This document shows positions 8,602-16,396 of a stretch of 37,680 bases of DNA, one piece after another. Each line of letters begins with the position of its first letter. Within the stretch, counting starts at the first letter, position 1. The notes below the pieces were generated by a model, which was given only the letters and a program-made list of their open reading frames with translations, was not told the origin of the DNA and did not search any database. Location: the NCBI GenBank assembly GCA_014859835.1, contig JACZKW010000075.1, positions 1-37,680 of the forward strand, written 5' to 3'. The stretch is from UBA9653 sp014859835. GTDB taxonomy: Archaea; Thermoplasmatota; Thermoplasmata; UBA10834. The translations under genes and the position numbers were made by a program.

Positions 8602-8836
8602 TGTCCTGCATTGCAAACACCTCAGCAAGAATGGCATGTGCGAAGGGAAATACTCGGGATATGCATGCATCAGACAGCATTGCGAGATAGTACGTGAATC
8701 CAAGTTGTGCGAGCATCACGACATTTCTGGAGATTATTGCAGGAAATATGCGCGGTTCGGGTGCGTCGGCAAGGGCAACTGTGAATCAGCTGAAGATTAT
8801 CTCGATTCTATATCCGAGGATGAGCAGGCATCCTAG
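8588..8836 (+). CDS. Small Cys-rich protein, paralogue B
   Basis: An 82-residue product with 8 cysteines, shorter than its upstream neighbour but sharing its motifs: LHCKHLSKNGMCEGKYSGYA and YCRKYARFGCVGKGNC. It begins at a TTG inside the last codons of paralogue A (14-bp overlap, different frame). A strong AGGAGGG (8591-8597) lies just inside its own start, so the true start may be a rarer codon about 15-18 bases further on. A frameshift joining A and B into one two-domain protein is also possible. Its TAG overlaps the stop of the convergent gene in a shared CTAG. Probably a metal-binding protein made with paralogue A. Confidence 0.5.
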   Translation: MRRDDVLHCKHLSKNGMCEGKYSGYACIRQHCEIVRESKLCEHHDISGDYCRKYARFGCVGKGNCESAEDYLDSISEDEQAS

Positions 8837-9816
8837 ACCGGTTCACAATACAGCTCACACCTCATCCGTGGTATGATTGCCATCAAGACCGCGATCTCGG
8901 TTAGCGATGTCCGATCTATGAGTCCATCCGATAGGTATCCTACGGATCCGGATTTGTGACCTATCCGGTCTATCCCGGTCAGCTCACTCATCACATCGCC
9001 TACGGCCCTTCCCTCAGAAACTGCCTTCAACACCGACGGAGGATACTCAAATCCGGGTCCATGGCCAATCGTCGTGCGACGAGATGAATCGATCACTACA
9101 CAATATTGGACGTCCAATCGGCGCATCAAATAGCGATTCATGTGGAGGCCAGCCTCGATCCCAACTCCGAAATCCGCCCCTTTGACCGAAATCGCATTCT
9201 CCGCTCGCTTCATCGCACCCTGGAGCACCTCTTCATCCTTTGGCTGCCGAATAAGATCGTCTCCTGGATCTATGGATACGACATCCACAAGCCCGAACGC
9301 TTGAGTGAATATGTTCCTGACGGCATCCACCTTCACCTTATTGGTCGAGCCCACGACCACTCTCAGCGGACGTAGCAAGTGTCCATCCTTATCGATCTCA
9401 CCGTCCATGATCCTCGTGGAACTGATTGGCACAGAATCCTCTGCCTTGACCGATCGTATACAGAAGACCTTGAGCGCTTTGAGACCGTTTGTCTTCCTTG
9501 CAGCATTGATTGACTCAGCGTTGTGTTTGGTCTCAGGGGAGACAACGATGCCATCGAGGCGCTCCGAAGTGGCGGCCGTGCCAAATTCGTCCGTGATCAT
9601 GATGATCTCAAAAGGTTTTCCAAAGCGTTCAAGGAATCTAATCAGGTTGACCTTGCGCCGGAAGTATGGGGCTACTGGGATCTTTCGCGTTGACTTGGCG
9701 AATTCGTCCGATGTAAGGCCTACCTCTACCTCGTCTGCGACCAAGAATGCGGTCTCGAACAGCAGTTCATGGCCACCGTGGATCAAGCTGAACGTCCCAC
9801 CCACGCCCACTCGCAA
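8833..9816 (-). CDS. Fusion: phosphopantetheine adenylyltransferase + YjjX/DUF84-type NTPase
   Basis: A 327-residue protein made of two enzymes. Residues 1 to about 148 form an archaeal-type phosphopantetheine adenylyltransferase (CoA synthesis): GTFSLIHGGHELL carries the HxGH-type nucleotide-binding motif, and ISSTRI occurs near 131-136. Residues about 152-325 match the YjjX/DUF84 non-canonical purine NTP phosphatase family: VVVGSTNKVKVDAV at the strand/loop, then SIDPGDDLIRQPKDEEVLQGA, FGVGIEAGL and the C-terminal GHKSGSVGYLS. Such enzymes clear ITP/XTP. The gene starts 4 bp after the DUF2116-like gene, so the two are surely co-transcribed. Both domains look intact. Confidence 0.85.
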   Translation of the reverse strand: MRVGVGGTFSLIHGGHELLFETAFLVADEVEVGLTSDEFAKSTRKIPVAPYFRRKVNLIRFLERFGKPFEIIMITDEFGTAATSERLDGIVVSPETKHNAESINAARKTNGLKALKVFCIRSVKAEDSVPISSTRIMDGEIDKDGHLLRPLRVVVGSTNKVKVDAVRNIFTQAFGLVDVVSIDPGDDLIRQPKDEEVLQGAMKRAENAISVKGADFGVGIEAGLHMNRYLMRRLDVQYCVVIDSSRRTTIGHGPGFEYPPSVLKAVSEGRAVGDVMSELTGIDRIGHKSGSVGYLSDGLIDRTSLTEIAVLMAIIPRMRCELYCEPV

Positions 9817-9820
9817 ATCC

Positions 9821-10018
9821 TCACCCCAAGAACATCAGCGTAACTGCAAATATCATTATGATGACCATGACGATATAGAAGTACATCAACTGGTTCTTCT
9901 TCTTGGACATCTTCGTCTTCCACTCCGTCTCGCATTCATCATTGCAGTACAGATCTTTGTACGGAATCGCCTTCTCGCAGTTTCTGCAATGTTTGTGCTG
10001 GCCAATGCGTTCTACCAA
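9821..10018 (-). CDS. Zinc-ribbon membrane protein, DUF2116-like
   Basis: A 65-residue protein. Residues 10-31 contain the Cys pairs HCRNCEKAIPYKDLYCNDEC, a treble-clef/zinc-ribbon of the kind called DUF2116 in archaea. One hydrophobic helix (about residues 44-64) ends the chain. The start is a TTG preceded by GGTGA four bases upstream. It sits between mevalonate kinase and the PPAT fusion on the same strand. The function of the family is unknown; a small membrane-anchored metal-binding protein is what can be seen. Confidence 0.75.
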   Translation of the reverse strand: MVERIGQHKHCRNCEKAIPYKDLYCNDECETEWKTKMSKKKNQLMYFYIVMVIIMIFAVTLMFLG

Positions 10019-10047
10019 TCTCTCACCATCCTGGCTAACATTATGCA

Positions 10048-10074
10048 GACATATTATCGTTTTCCCAATATGTC
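10048..10074. repeat. 8-bp perfect inverted repeat between mvk and the DUF2116-like gene
   Basis: GACATATT and AATATGTC are separated by 11 bases in the 72-bp gap. It could be an operator around an internal TATA-like element, or a hairpin that limits read-through or protects a processed end. Confidence 0.35.
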
Positions 10075-10090
10075 CGCACTATTGCGAAGA

Positions 10091-11017
10091 TCAATCCTCG
10101 AGTCTTACGCCTTCGCACCCGACCTTGACAGAGTATGGTCTTCCGCCTGCATCTATGATAGCATCACATACTTCAGCTGGGCGGTCGGTCAGCGCAATCA
10201 TGCTTCCTCCCCCACCTGCTCCTGTTAGCTTAGCACCATATGAAAGGCTCGACGCAGCATCGATGAGCGAATCAAGAGTTGGATGGCCGACACCCAGCGA
10301 TACGAGCAGCGAATTGTTCTTCGTCATCAGACGTCCGATCCTGACTTTGTCATTCTTCCGCATTGCATCCATGCCGTCCAACACCAGTTCCCCTATACAA
10401 TCGACTGATCTTTTCGCGTCTGGATCCGATTCCACCAGGCTCCGGACCCCTTCCACCAATGGTCCAGTTAAGGCATGAGTGCCCGTATATCCAATGACAA
10501 ATGTGAGTTCAGGCACTTCGCAATCGTGAATGTTCCAGACGCGAATCCCGTTCTTGATGCACCACAAATGATTATCCATCTTCTCAGGGCAGATAAGAAT
10601 CCCTCGACCATTCGTTGACACCGAGGTATCCGTCGGACTCGCCCTCCCTTGCACCGACAATTCCACTCGAAATGCCCGTTGCGCAATGGATTCCAGCTCG
10701 AATGCGTTCTTCTCCGACAAAAGCGCCCCCACCGTCGCAACCGCCACAGCTGCGGACGACCCGAGCCCGGATCCGGACGGAATCCATGATCGGGTCCTGA
10801 TGTCAATAGGAGGGCCTGACCACGCTTCATCCAATGCCGCTGAGATATAGCCATGATGTCTGCCGTTCATAGGCCGGCCATTCACGAGATAGCTGCTAGC
10901 CGGTCTCACGCTGCTCTTGATCCTCAGATCGACAGCCAGCGCTAGTGCGGGCTTCCCAAATACCACCGCATGCTCACCGAAGAGTATTATCTTCCCAGGA
11001 GCGGAGCATTTGCTCAT
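10091..11017 (-). CDS. mvk: Mevalonate kinase
   Basis: A 308-residue GHMP-family kinase that phosphorylates mevalonate in archaeal isoprenoid lipid synthesis. It begins with APGKIILFGEHAVVFGKPAL (GHMP motif 1 with the mevalonate-kinase GEHAVV signature), has the ATP-binding loop SGSGLGSSAA (81-90), the catalytic-Asp region SPTDTSVSTNG, and the C-terminal motif GAGGGGS. The length is typical. A GGGGGA lies four bases before the ATG, and a TATA box 25-30 bp upstream predicts an almost leaderless message. It diverges from HMG-CoA reductase, the preceding pathway enzyme, so shared control of both is plausible. Confidence 0.93.
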   Translation of the reverse strand: MSKCSAPGKIILFGEHAVVFGKPALALAVDLRIKSSVRPASSYLVNGRPMNGRHHGYISAALDEAWSGPPIDIRTRSWIPSGSGLGSSAAVAVATVGALLSEKNAFELESIAQRAFRVELSVQGRASPTDTSVSTNGRGILICPEKMDNHLWCIKNGIRVWNIHDCEVPELTFVIGYTGTHALTGPLVEGVRSLVESDPDAKRSVDCIGELVLDGMDAMRKNDKVRIGRLMTKNNSLLVSLGVGHPTLDSLIDAASSLSYGAKLTGAGGGGSMIALTDRPAEVCDAIIDAGGRPYSVKVGCEGVRLED

Positions 11018-11040
11018 CGGGTCCCCCAGACATCACAGCA

Positions 11041-11050
11041 GATATATCCT
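11041..11050 (-). promoter_or_regulatory. TATA box of mvk
   Basis: On the minus strand it reads AGGATATATC. It predicts a start near 11019, only about 2 nt before the mvk ATG at 11017. It lies in the divergent region with HMG-CoA reductase. Confidence 0.4.
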
Positions 11051-11136
11051 TTTCTTAGATACGTGCTGAATATGGGGGTTATTGCGCGCAAGGGTTATTA
11101 CTCGTTAATCGCTTGTCGAAAGCACCAGTGGTCCAC

Positions 11137-12417
11137 ATGGCAAGAACATCAAGGGTTGAAGGATTCTACAAGCTGAGCATCCCAGAGAGACTCAAGATAT
11201 TGAAAGAATTCGCGACGCTGACCGACGATGAAGTCAATGCACTCGCAGGGACCAACGGACTCAGAATCGAAATTGCAGACAAGATGATCGAGAATGCCGT
11301 TGGTACCTTCTCTTTGCCGCTCGGGATAGCAACTAATTTCGTCATCAATGGAAAGGATTCCATGATTCCAATGGTGATCGAGGAGCCATCGGTCGTGGCC
11401 GCTGCGTCCAACTCCGCAAAGATGGCAAGAGAGAAGGGTGGCTTCACTACTAGCAGCACTCCGCCGATCATGATAGGCCAAATTCAGATCACCAACATCG
11501 ATGATCCCGATATGGCGGCCAAGAAGATACTGGACAACAAAGCGGCCATAATCGACCTCGCCAACAAACAGGACCCCCTGTTGATAAGTCTCGGAGGCGG
11601 CGCCAAAGATATGGATGTCAGGGTTCTTCAGACGATGAAGGGTCCAAATGTAATCATACATTTGCACGTGGATGTCCGTGATGCCATGGGGGCCAACGCC
11701 GTCAACACTATGGCAGAGGCAGTAGCTCCGCTTGCCGAGGAATTGACCGGAGGGAGGGTTTACCTCAGGATACTATCAAACCTCGCAATATACAGATTGG
11801 CCAGGGCGGAAGCAATCTGGTCAAAGGAAGCCATAGGTGGAGAGGATGTCGTCGATGGCATCATAGAAGCCTATTCGTTCGCCGATGCCGATCCGTTCAG
11901 ATGCGCGACCCACAACAAAGGGATCATGAACGGCATAGATGCCGTCATGATAGCCACGGGGAACGATTGGAGGGCGATAGAGGCAGGTGTCCATGCCTAT
12001 GCTTCGCTCAAAGGATCGTACAAACCTCTGACCGTCTTCGAGAAGACCTCGCAAGGTGACCTTCGTGGGACCATCGAGGTCCCTATGGCAGTGGGATTGA
12101 TAGGGGGAGCGACGAAGGTTCACCCAACGGCTCGCGCATGCATCAAATTGCTGGCTGTGACCCGAGCTAACGAACTTGCTGAGATTGGAGCTGCGGTCGG
12201 ACTCGCCCAGAACCTCGCGGCTTTGAGAGCGCTTGCAACCATTGGCATCCAGAAGGGACACATGTCCCTTCATGCAAGGAATATAGTGGCGAGTGTCGAC
12301 TGTCCTCCGGAGTTGATGCAAGAAGCGGTCGACATAATCGTGAGAGAGCGCAAGATACGCATGGATAGGGCCAAGGAAGTCGTGGAGGAACTGAAACGGA
12401 ACAAAGGCATCAGTTGA
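11137..12417 (+). CDS. hmgA: HMG-CoA reductase, class II
   Basis: A 426-residue enzyme making mevalonate from HMG-CoA. It follows the class II pattern known from Pseudomonas mevalonii and some archaea rather than the eukaryote-like class I. The four catalytic residues can be placed: E83 in EEPSVVAAAS, K261 in THNKGIMNGID, D277 in TGNDWRA and H379 in SLHARNI. The substrate loop ENAVGTFSLPLGIATNF and the nucleotide-binding DAMGANAVNTM are also present. The ATG at 11137 is preferred over an upstream TTG at 11113 because MARTSRVEGFYKLSIPERL is the usual class II N-terminus. Upstream lie two direct copies of GGGTTATT spaced 16 bp apart (11076-11099). It diverges from mevalonate kinase. Confidence 0.95.
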   Translation: MARTSRVEGFYKLSIPERLKILKEFATLTDDEVNALAGTNGLRIEIADKMIENAVGTFSLPLGIATNFVINGKDSMIPMVIEEPSVVAAASNSAKMAREKGGFTTSSTPPIMIGQIQITNIDDPDMAAKKILDNKAAIIDLANKQDPLLISLGGGAKDMDVRVLQTMKGPNVIIHLHVDVRDAMGANAVNTMAEAVAPLAEELTGGRVYLRILSNLAIYRLARAEAIWSKEAIGGEDVVDGIIEAYSFADADPFRCATHNKGIMNGIDAVMIATGNDWRAIEAGVHAYASLKGSYKPLTVFEKTSQGDLRGTIEVPMAVGLIGGATKVHPTARACIKLLAVTRANELAEIGAAVGLAQNLAALRALATIGIQKGHMSLHARNIVASVDCPPELMQEAVDIIVRERKIRMDRAKEVVEELKRNKGIS

Positions 12418-12442
12418 GTTATTACCTTTCGGTGCCCGATAA

Positions 12443-12454
12443 AGCATATATGCT
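12443..12454. promoter_or_regulatory. Palindromic TATA element
   Basis: AGCATATATGCT is a perfect 12-bp palindrome containing a TATA-like core, about 29 bp before the ATG at 12483. It could be the box A of the polyprenol-kinase-like gene and may bind a dimeric regulator. Confidence 0.4.
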
Positions 12455-12482
12455 CATATAGGTCATAATCAGGGGAGTGCCT

Positions 12483-13169
12483 ATGCCTACACAAGGCGAT
12501 TTATTCGGACTGGCGGGTGTCTATGGCTATGTCTCCGCAATAATCATCATCACGTGGGTCGCAAGAAGTAGGATGCATAACCCGAGGAAAGTCCTGCACA
12601 TCCTTACTGGAGGCATAGTGTTCTTCTGGTGGGCCTTTGAGACCCGAGAGATCATGGCATTCCTGGCTGCGGCTCCTTTTGCAGTGCTCCTGCTATTATG
12701 CACTCCGATATCTCCTGTCCGCCTTCTCCGAGAGAGTCCTCTCGGAAGTCGCTCGACAGAGGGTCATCCTTATGGCCTCGTCATGTACGCGGTCTCATGG
12801 ACATTGATCGCGTACTTCCTTTTCGAAGACCTCGTCGCAGCATCCATCGCGATAGCCGCTATGTCATTCGGGGACGGAATGGGAGAATTCATTGGCAAGA
12901 GATACGGAAAGAGACGATACCTCAATCACAGGACCCTGGAGGGGAGTGCAGCCGTCTTTATATCGACCTTCATCGCCATAATCATCATTGAATTGTTCTA
13001 CTTCGAGATGATCGGATACTCGAGCGGCGGCGCGCCTGACATGCTCGTGCTTTTCGGATTGTCCACCGCAGGCCTCGTCACCTGCCTTGAGGCAATCACA
13101 CCAGGTCACATAGACAACCTCGTCATACCACTCATTGTCGGTGGTTACCTGCACATGCTGGGGGTCTGA
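12483..13169 (+). CDS. Dolichol/phytol kinase-like membrane protein (SEC59/VTE5-type)
   Basis: A polytopic membrane protein of 228 residues with about six or seven hydrophobic segments. Family marks: an N-terminal RKVLHILTGG segment, then SFGDGMGEFIGKRYGKRRY with downstream TLEGSAA, which match the conserved CTP-binding-like loop of dolichol/phytol kinases and related cytidylyltransferases. C-terminal EAITPGHIDNLVIPL resembles their conserved DDNLxxPL end. Such enzymes phosphorylate polyprenols with CTP. The ATG at 12483 is chosen because AGGGGAG ends six bases before it; the GTG at 12477 overlaps that site. The position after HMG-CoA reductase fits an isoprenoid role. The exact substrate is inferred. 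Confidence 0.7.
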   Translation: MPTQGDLFGLAGVYGYVSAIIIITWVARSRMHNPRKVLHILTGGIVFFWWAFETREIMAFLAAAPFAVLLLLCTPISPVRLLRESPLGSRSTEGHPYGLVMYAVSWTLIAYFLFEDLVAASIAIAAMSFGDGMGEFIGKRYGKRRYLNHRTLEGSAAVFISTFIAIIIIELFYFEMIGYSSGGAPDMLVLFGLSTAGLVTCLEAITPGHIDNLVIPLIVGGYLHMLGV

Positions 13170-13171
13170 CA

Positions 13172-13747
13172 CTGAAAAGACTGATTGCAGTCGACGGACT
13201 CGATGGAAGCGGGAAGAACACGCATGCTTCGAGTATCAAGACCTTAATTGAACGCAATGGCGAGATTGTCGTCATTCGATCCCATCCATCAACGGGAAGG
13301 CTGGGCAGGGCGTCCAAGAATGCCCTTCAAAGAGAAGGGCATGTTGCCAGGTTCCTTGCCACGATATTCTTCACACTAGATGTGCTCTTCTCGGTGAGAT
13401 GGTACAACAAGAAGGCAGATTGCACGGTCATATTCGTCAGATACATCCTCGGGACGGCATACCTGCCCCGGAGACTTGCACCACATGGCTACCGTCTATT
13501 CAGAAACATGCTCCCCTTTCCAGATCTGGCACTCTTCATAGACATCGACCCTGAGATTGCCATTCGGAGGATAGAGGAGAGAGATCACACACGAGAGATG
13601 TTCGAGACAAAGGAGAAGCTCGATAAGGTCAGGCAGACGGTGGGAAAACTCATCGGAGAAGAATGGACTGTTGTGGACAACTCAGAAAATGGAGAGCAGC
13701 CCTTTAGGCGGATAGAAGCAATCCTAGGTGAAAGAGGATTCATCTGA
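13172..13747 (+). CDS. Thymidylate kinase-like P-loop protein, apparent CTG start
   Basis: A 191-residue nucleoside-monophosphate-kinase-like protein. The P-loop lies at residues 8-17 (DGLDGSGKNT), then a DUF-free core including LFIDIDPEIAIRRIEERDH (the lid-side acidic/Arg motif of dTMP kinases), ending just after ILGERGFI. It would use ATP to phosphorylate dTMP or a similar substrate. No ATG, GTG or TTG occurs in frame before the P-loop and after the preceding gene's stop. The best start is CTG 13172, six bases after GGGGGT; CTG 13166 and CTG 13181 are alternatives. The first ATG in the window's sequence comes too late, since only GTG 13382 or nearby codons would follow the P-loop and remove it. 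It lies 2 bp after the polyprenol-kinase-like gene. Confidence 0.75.
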   Translation: MKRLIAVDGLDGSGKNTHASSIKTLIERNGEIVVIRSHPSTGRLGRASKNALQREGHVARFLATIFFTLDVLFSVRWYNKKADCTVIFVRYILGTAYLPRRLAPHGYRLFRNMLPFPDLALFIDIDPEIAIRRIEERDHTREMFETKEKLDKVRQTVGKLIGEEWTVVDNSENGEQPFRRIEAILGERGFI

Positions 13748-13765
13748 ATGCAGTCGGGCCTCGGC

Positions 13766-14686
13766 TCATGCGCCTCGGAATACCTTCTCGGCATCCTTTA
13801 GCTTGCACTTCATGCAATCCTTGTCACATGGCTCGATATGGATTATGGCGGTGCTCCCGGGCAATGCTTTCCTTATCTCCGCTTCGAGATGCTCGACAAG
13901 ATCGTGACCGTCCTTTATACTCAGGTATTGAGGGACCGTCAGATGTAGGTCGATCTGTCGTTCAGCACCCGATTTTCTGGCCCTCAATCTGTGGAAGTCC
14001 ACGAAATCAGTTGCATGTTCGTTCATTACCTTCTCGATGGCAGTAATCTCAGGGTCGGGCAGACAGACATCGAGCAACCCCTCCGTCGATCTGCGGGTTA
14101 TGTCATAAGCCGCACGGATGATGAAGAGAGCCACTATCAGAGCGATTACTGGATCGATGAGTCTCTCTCCGGTTATGAATATGATTCCCAGGGCCACAAA
14201 CACTCCGACCGACGTCCACACATCAGTCTTCAGGTGATATGCATCTGCCTCCAGGGCGAGAGAGTCTGTCCGCTTCGCAACCTCCATTAGCTTCCTGGAT
14301 ACGAAGAAGTTCAGAACCGCAGATATGCCCATGACGACCATTCCAGCTGCCACATATTGGACATCTGCAGGCTTAGACAGTCTTCTCCCGGCTTCGTATA
14401 TGATCACTGCCGCGGCGACGAAAATCAGGGCGCCTTCGATCATACCTGAGAGGTTCTCGAATTTCCCATGGCCATACTGATGATCCTCATCAGCAGGTTC
14501 CGCTGATTTCTTCACGGAGTATCTCGCGATGATGGCGGCCACCAGATCAATTCCAGAGTGGATTGCTTCAGAAATCACGCTTATGGACAGCATCAGCATT
14601 CCAACGACCAACTTCAGCGCAACTAGGCACGTATTGGAGTATACGGAGAGCCTGGCCGCAGAGATCTTTTCAGTATTGACGTCCAT
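13766..14686 (-). CDS. Cation diffusion facilitator (CDF) metal transporter
   Basis: A CDF-family exporter of divalent metals, about 306 residues with six transmembrane helices and a cytoplasmic C-terminal domain. Metal-site motifs are HSGID in TM2 (His45/Asp49 counted from an upstream GTG) and HLKTD in TM5 (His153/Asp157), with the conserved loop DEDHQYGHGKFENL between TM2 and TM3. The HxxxD form of the TM2 site is most common in Zn-type carriers, but the metal cannot be fixed. The C-terminus has HIEPCDKDCMKCKL, three Cys and one His that could bind metal as a regulatory site. The ATG at 14686 is used; a GTG two codons earlier (14692) is possible. It converges on the kinase-like gene with an 18-bp gap. 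Confidence 0.9.
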   Translation of the reverse strand: MDVNTEKISAARLSVYSNTCLVALKLVVGMLMLSISVISEAIHSGIDLVAAIIARYSVKKSAEPADEDHQYGHGKFENLSGMIEGALIFVAAAVIIYEAGRRLSKPADVQYVAAGMVVMGISAVLNFFVSRKLMEVAKRTDSLALEADAYHLKTDVWTSVGVFVALGIIFITGERLIDPVIALIVALFIIRAAYDITRRSTEGLLDVCLPDPEITAIEKVMNEHATDFVDFHRLRARKSGAERQIDLHLTVPQYLSIKDGHDLVEHLEAEIRKALPGSTAIIHIEPCDKDCMKCKLKDAEKVFRGA

Positions 14687-14807
14687 CTGCACGCTCGATT
14701 ATCTTGCCTCTACTTAGGTTTTACTGGGATAATGCAGAAGGATGAACCCATCGAAACAATTATCATCAAAAATAGGGATAAGCAAGACGAGCTCACGAGG
14801 AATTCTG

Positions 14808-16361
14808 ATGGTCGACAACGTATCCCCCCGTTTAGAGAATCTCACGATTTCGAAGCTTAAGCGAATCGCTCAGGAATACAGCCTCGACATATCTTCATGC
14901 AAACACAAGAAGGATTTTCTTGTCGTCGTCATTGCCGCCAATATAACAGCGGAGCAGGTAAATAGAGCCCTCGGGAAGTCCGAGGAGCAGTCAGTGCACT
15001 CACAATCCGAGGAGGAACGACTCGAGAATGAGATAGAGGAGATTGCTGAGAAACCCTCCGAGATTTCAGAACTACCTAGGCAGCAGAACATCGATGTAGA
15101 GAGGAATATAGACCAGACGCTCTTGATGCGCCCATCCTTCTTCGAGGTAGATTCACAGATCGAGACCGCGTGGACCCGAATGATGATGGGGGACTACCTA
15201 GAGGTGCTGAAGATGAGTCAGGATGCACGGACCAAGATGCTCGATAGGTTCAGCTCATTCCAGTTATATACGGCGGCACTTTCGATAAGAGCGGCCGAGA
15301 GCATCTTGAATGACCTTGCTCAGGCACAGGGGAAACCAATCGACCACCGAATCAAGACAGCGCTTGCCGAAGCTAAGAATGCATTCATAGAGGGTAGTCC
15401 CAGGCGAAGGGAGGAGACCTTGGAGGAACTCGAAAAGCTTGCAGCAAAGGCATATGAGGCGTTCTTCAAGGGGAGCATTTCAGCCGCCACGGAATTGCGG
15501 ACAATGTTGGCGGATTACGAATCATTCGGGACCCAAGTGAGTGAATCAAGTCGCCTTCTTGACATAGCGGAGGAGGCGAGGCAGGCGTATAACATATCCG
15601 AATACAGCACACTCGTGACACAGGCAAGGGATATGGCCGAGAAAGCAAAACTAGTCAGAGCAAAGGAAATCGAAGAAACGCTGGGATTTGTCAAAGCCGC
15701 ACTTGAGGAGGCCAGGGAGGTAGGAGCAACTCCAAGCATGGGTGAAGAGGAGTTGGAGCAAGCGAAGGAGGCTCTGGGAAAGCAGGCGTTCAAGAAGGCC
15801 ATCGACCTCCTCGCTGCAATCGAGAAAACGGCAGACCAGGCCCATCTTGAACGAATGAGAGACAATTCCATTCGAACACGCCAGGTAGATAAGATCACAT
15901 CTACCATCGAGAACATGGGGCCTGCGCTCGAGGAGGCTGCGTCGTACGGACTCGAAGTCCAGCAGGGTTTGCTCTTCGTAAGAAGCGCCCAGACCGCGCT
16001 CAATGGAAAAGACTTTGTCGCCGCGGCTAAGTACGCTAGAAGGCTCAAACAAGTCTCCGGTCCTGTAAAATCGGATCTCGACAAGAAACGCATCGAGCTT
16101 GGGGTCGCCAAGAAGGTCGAAGGGGCCAAGTGTGGAAAGTGCGGAGAAGAGGAACTATACGCTCATCCTGACGGCATTCAAAAATGTAACAGATGCGGTC
16201 ACTCTTTCACCATAGCCCATGTCATCGAACAGCAAGGACAGTCAACCGACATGAATCCAATCGAGAAACCAGTCTCTTCATCCAAGAATGACACTCAGGA
16301 GAGCTCATCGGAAGAGACCAACGGGGAGAGACGCACCCTGGCGAGGACCCTCAAACGGTGA
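14808..16361 (+). CDS. SAP-like/coiled-coil/zinc-ribbon protein of unknown function
   Basis: A 517-residue protein not assigned to a named family. The N-terminus (LENLTISKLKRIAQEYSLD) looks like a SAP/Rho-N-type helix-turn-helix of about 35 residues. It is followed by an acidic linker and long helical segments (about residues 90-430) rich in Ala, Glu and Lys with heptad-like spacing, likely coiled coil or TPR-like helices. A C-terminal zinc ribbon follows (CGKCGEEELYAHPDGIQKC plus NRCG), then a Ser/Glu-rich tail. The ATG at 14808 sits six bases after GAGGA and starts just before the SAP-like domain; an upstream in-frame ATG at 14742 lacks such a site. The stop codon lies in a terminator-like hairpin. 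A scaffold or nucleic-acid-associated role is guesswork. Confidence 0.75.
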   Translation: MVDNVSPRLENLTISKLKRIAQEYSLDISSCKHKKDFLVVVIAANITAEQVNRALGKSEEQSVHSQSEEERLENEIEEIAEKPSEISELPRQQNIDVERNIDQTLLMRPSFFEVDSQIETAWTRMMMGDYLEVLKMSQDARTKMLDRFSSFQLYTAALSIRAAESILNDLAQAQGKPIDHRIKTALAEAKNAFIEGSPRRREETLEELEKLAAKAYEAFFKGSISAATELRTMLADYESFGTQVSESSRLLDIAEEARQAYNISEYSTLVTQARDMAEKAKLVRAKEIEETLGFVKAALEEAREVGATPSMGEEELEQAKEALGKQAFKKAIDLLAAIEKTADQAHLERMRDNSIRTRQVDKITSTIENMGPALEEAASYGLEVQQGLLFVRSAQTALNGKDFVAAAKYARRLKQVSGPVKSDLDKKRIELGVAKKVEGAKCGKCGEEELYAHPDGIQKCNRCGHSFTIAHVIEQQGQSTDMNPIEKPVSSSKNDTQESSSEETNGERRTLARTLKR

Positions 16362-16376
16362 ACCTACCACCGTTTG
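16352..16376. terminator. Hairpin between convergent genes
   Basis: CAAACGGTG and CACCGTTTG form a perfect 9-bp stem with a 7-base loop (16361-16367). It overlaps the TGA of the zinc-ribbon gene and precedes the end of the CBS gene on the other strand. No long T-run follows, so it may act as a transcript-end stabiliser rather than an intrinsic terminator. Confidence 0.5.
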
Positions 16377-16396
16377 CAGAGGGTTACCCCATTGGA

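Noticed and set aside
9305..10228. Long plus-strand frame opposite the PPAT fusion and mvk
   Set aside because: It is antisense to three recognisable genes, and the translated product is Ser/Arg/Pro-rich and featureless.
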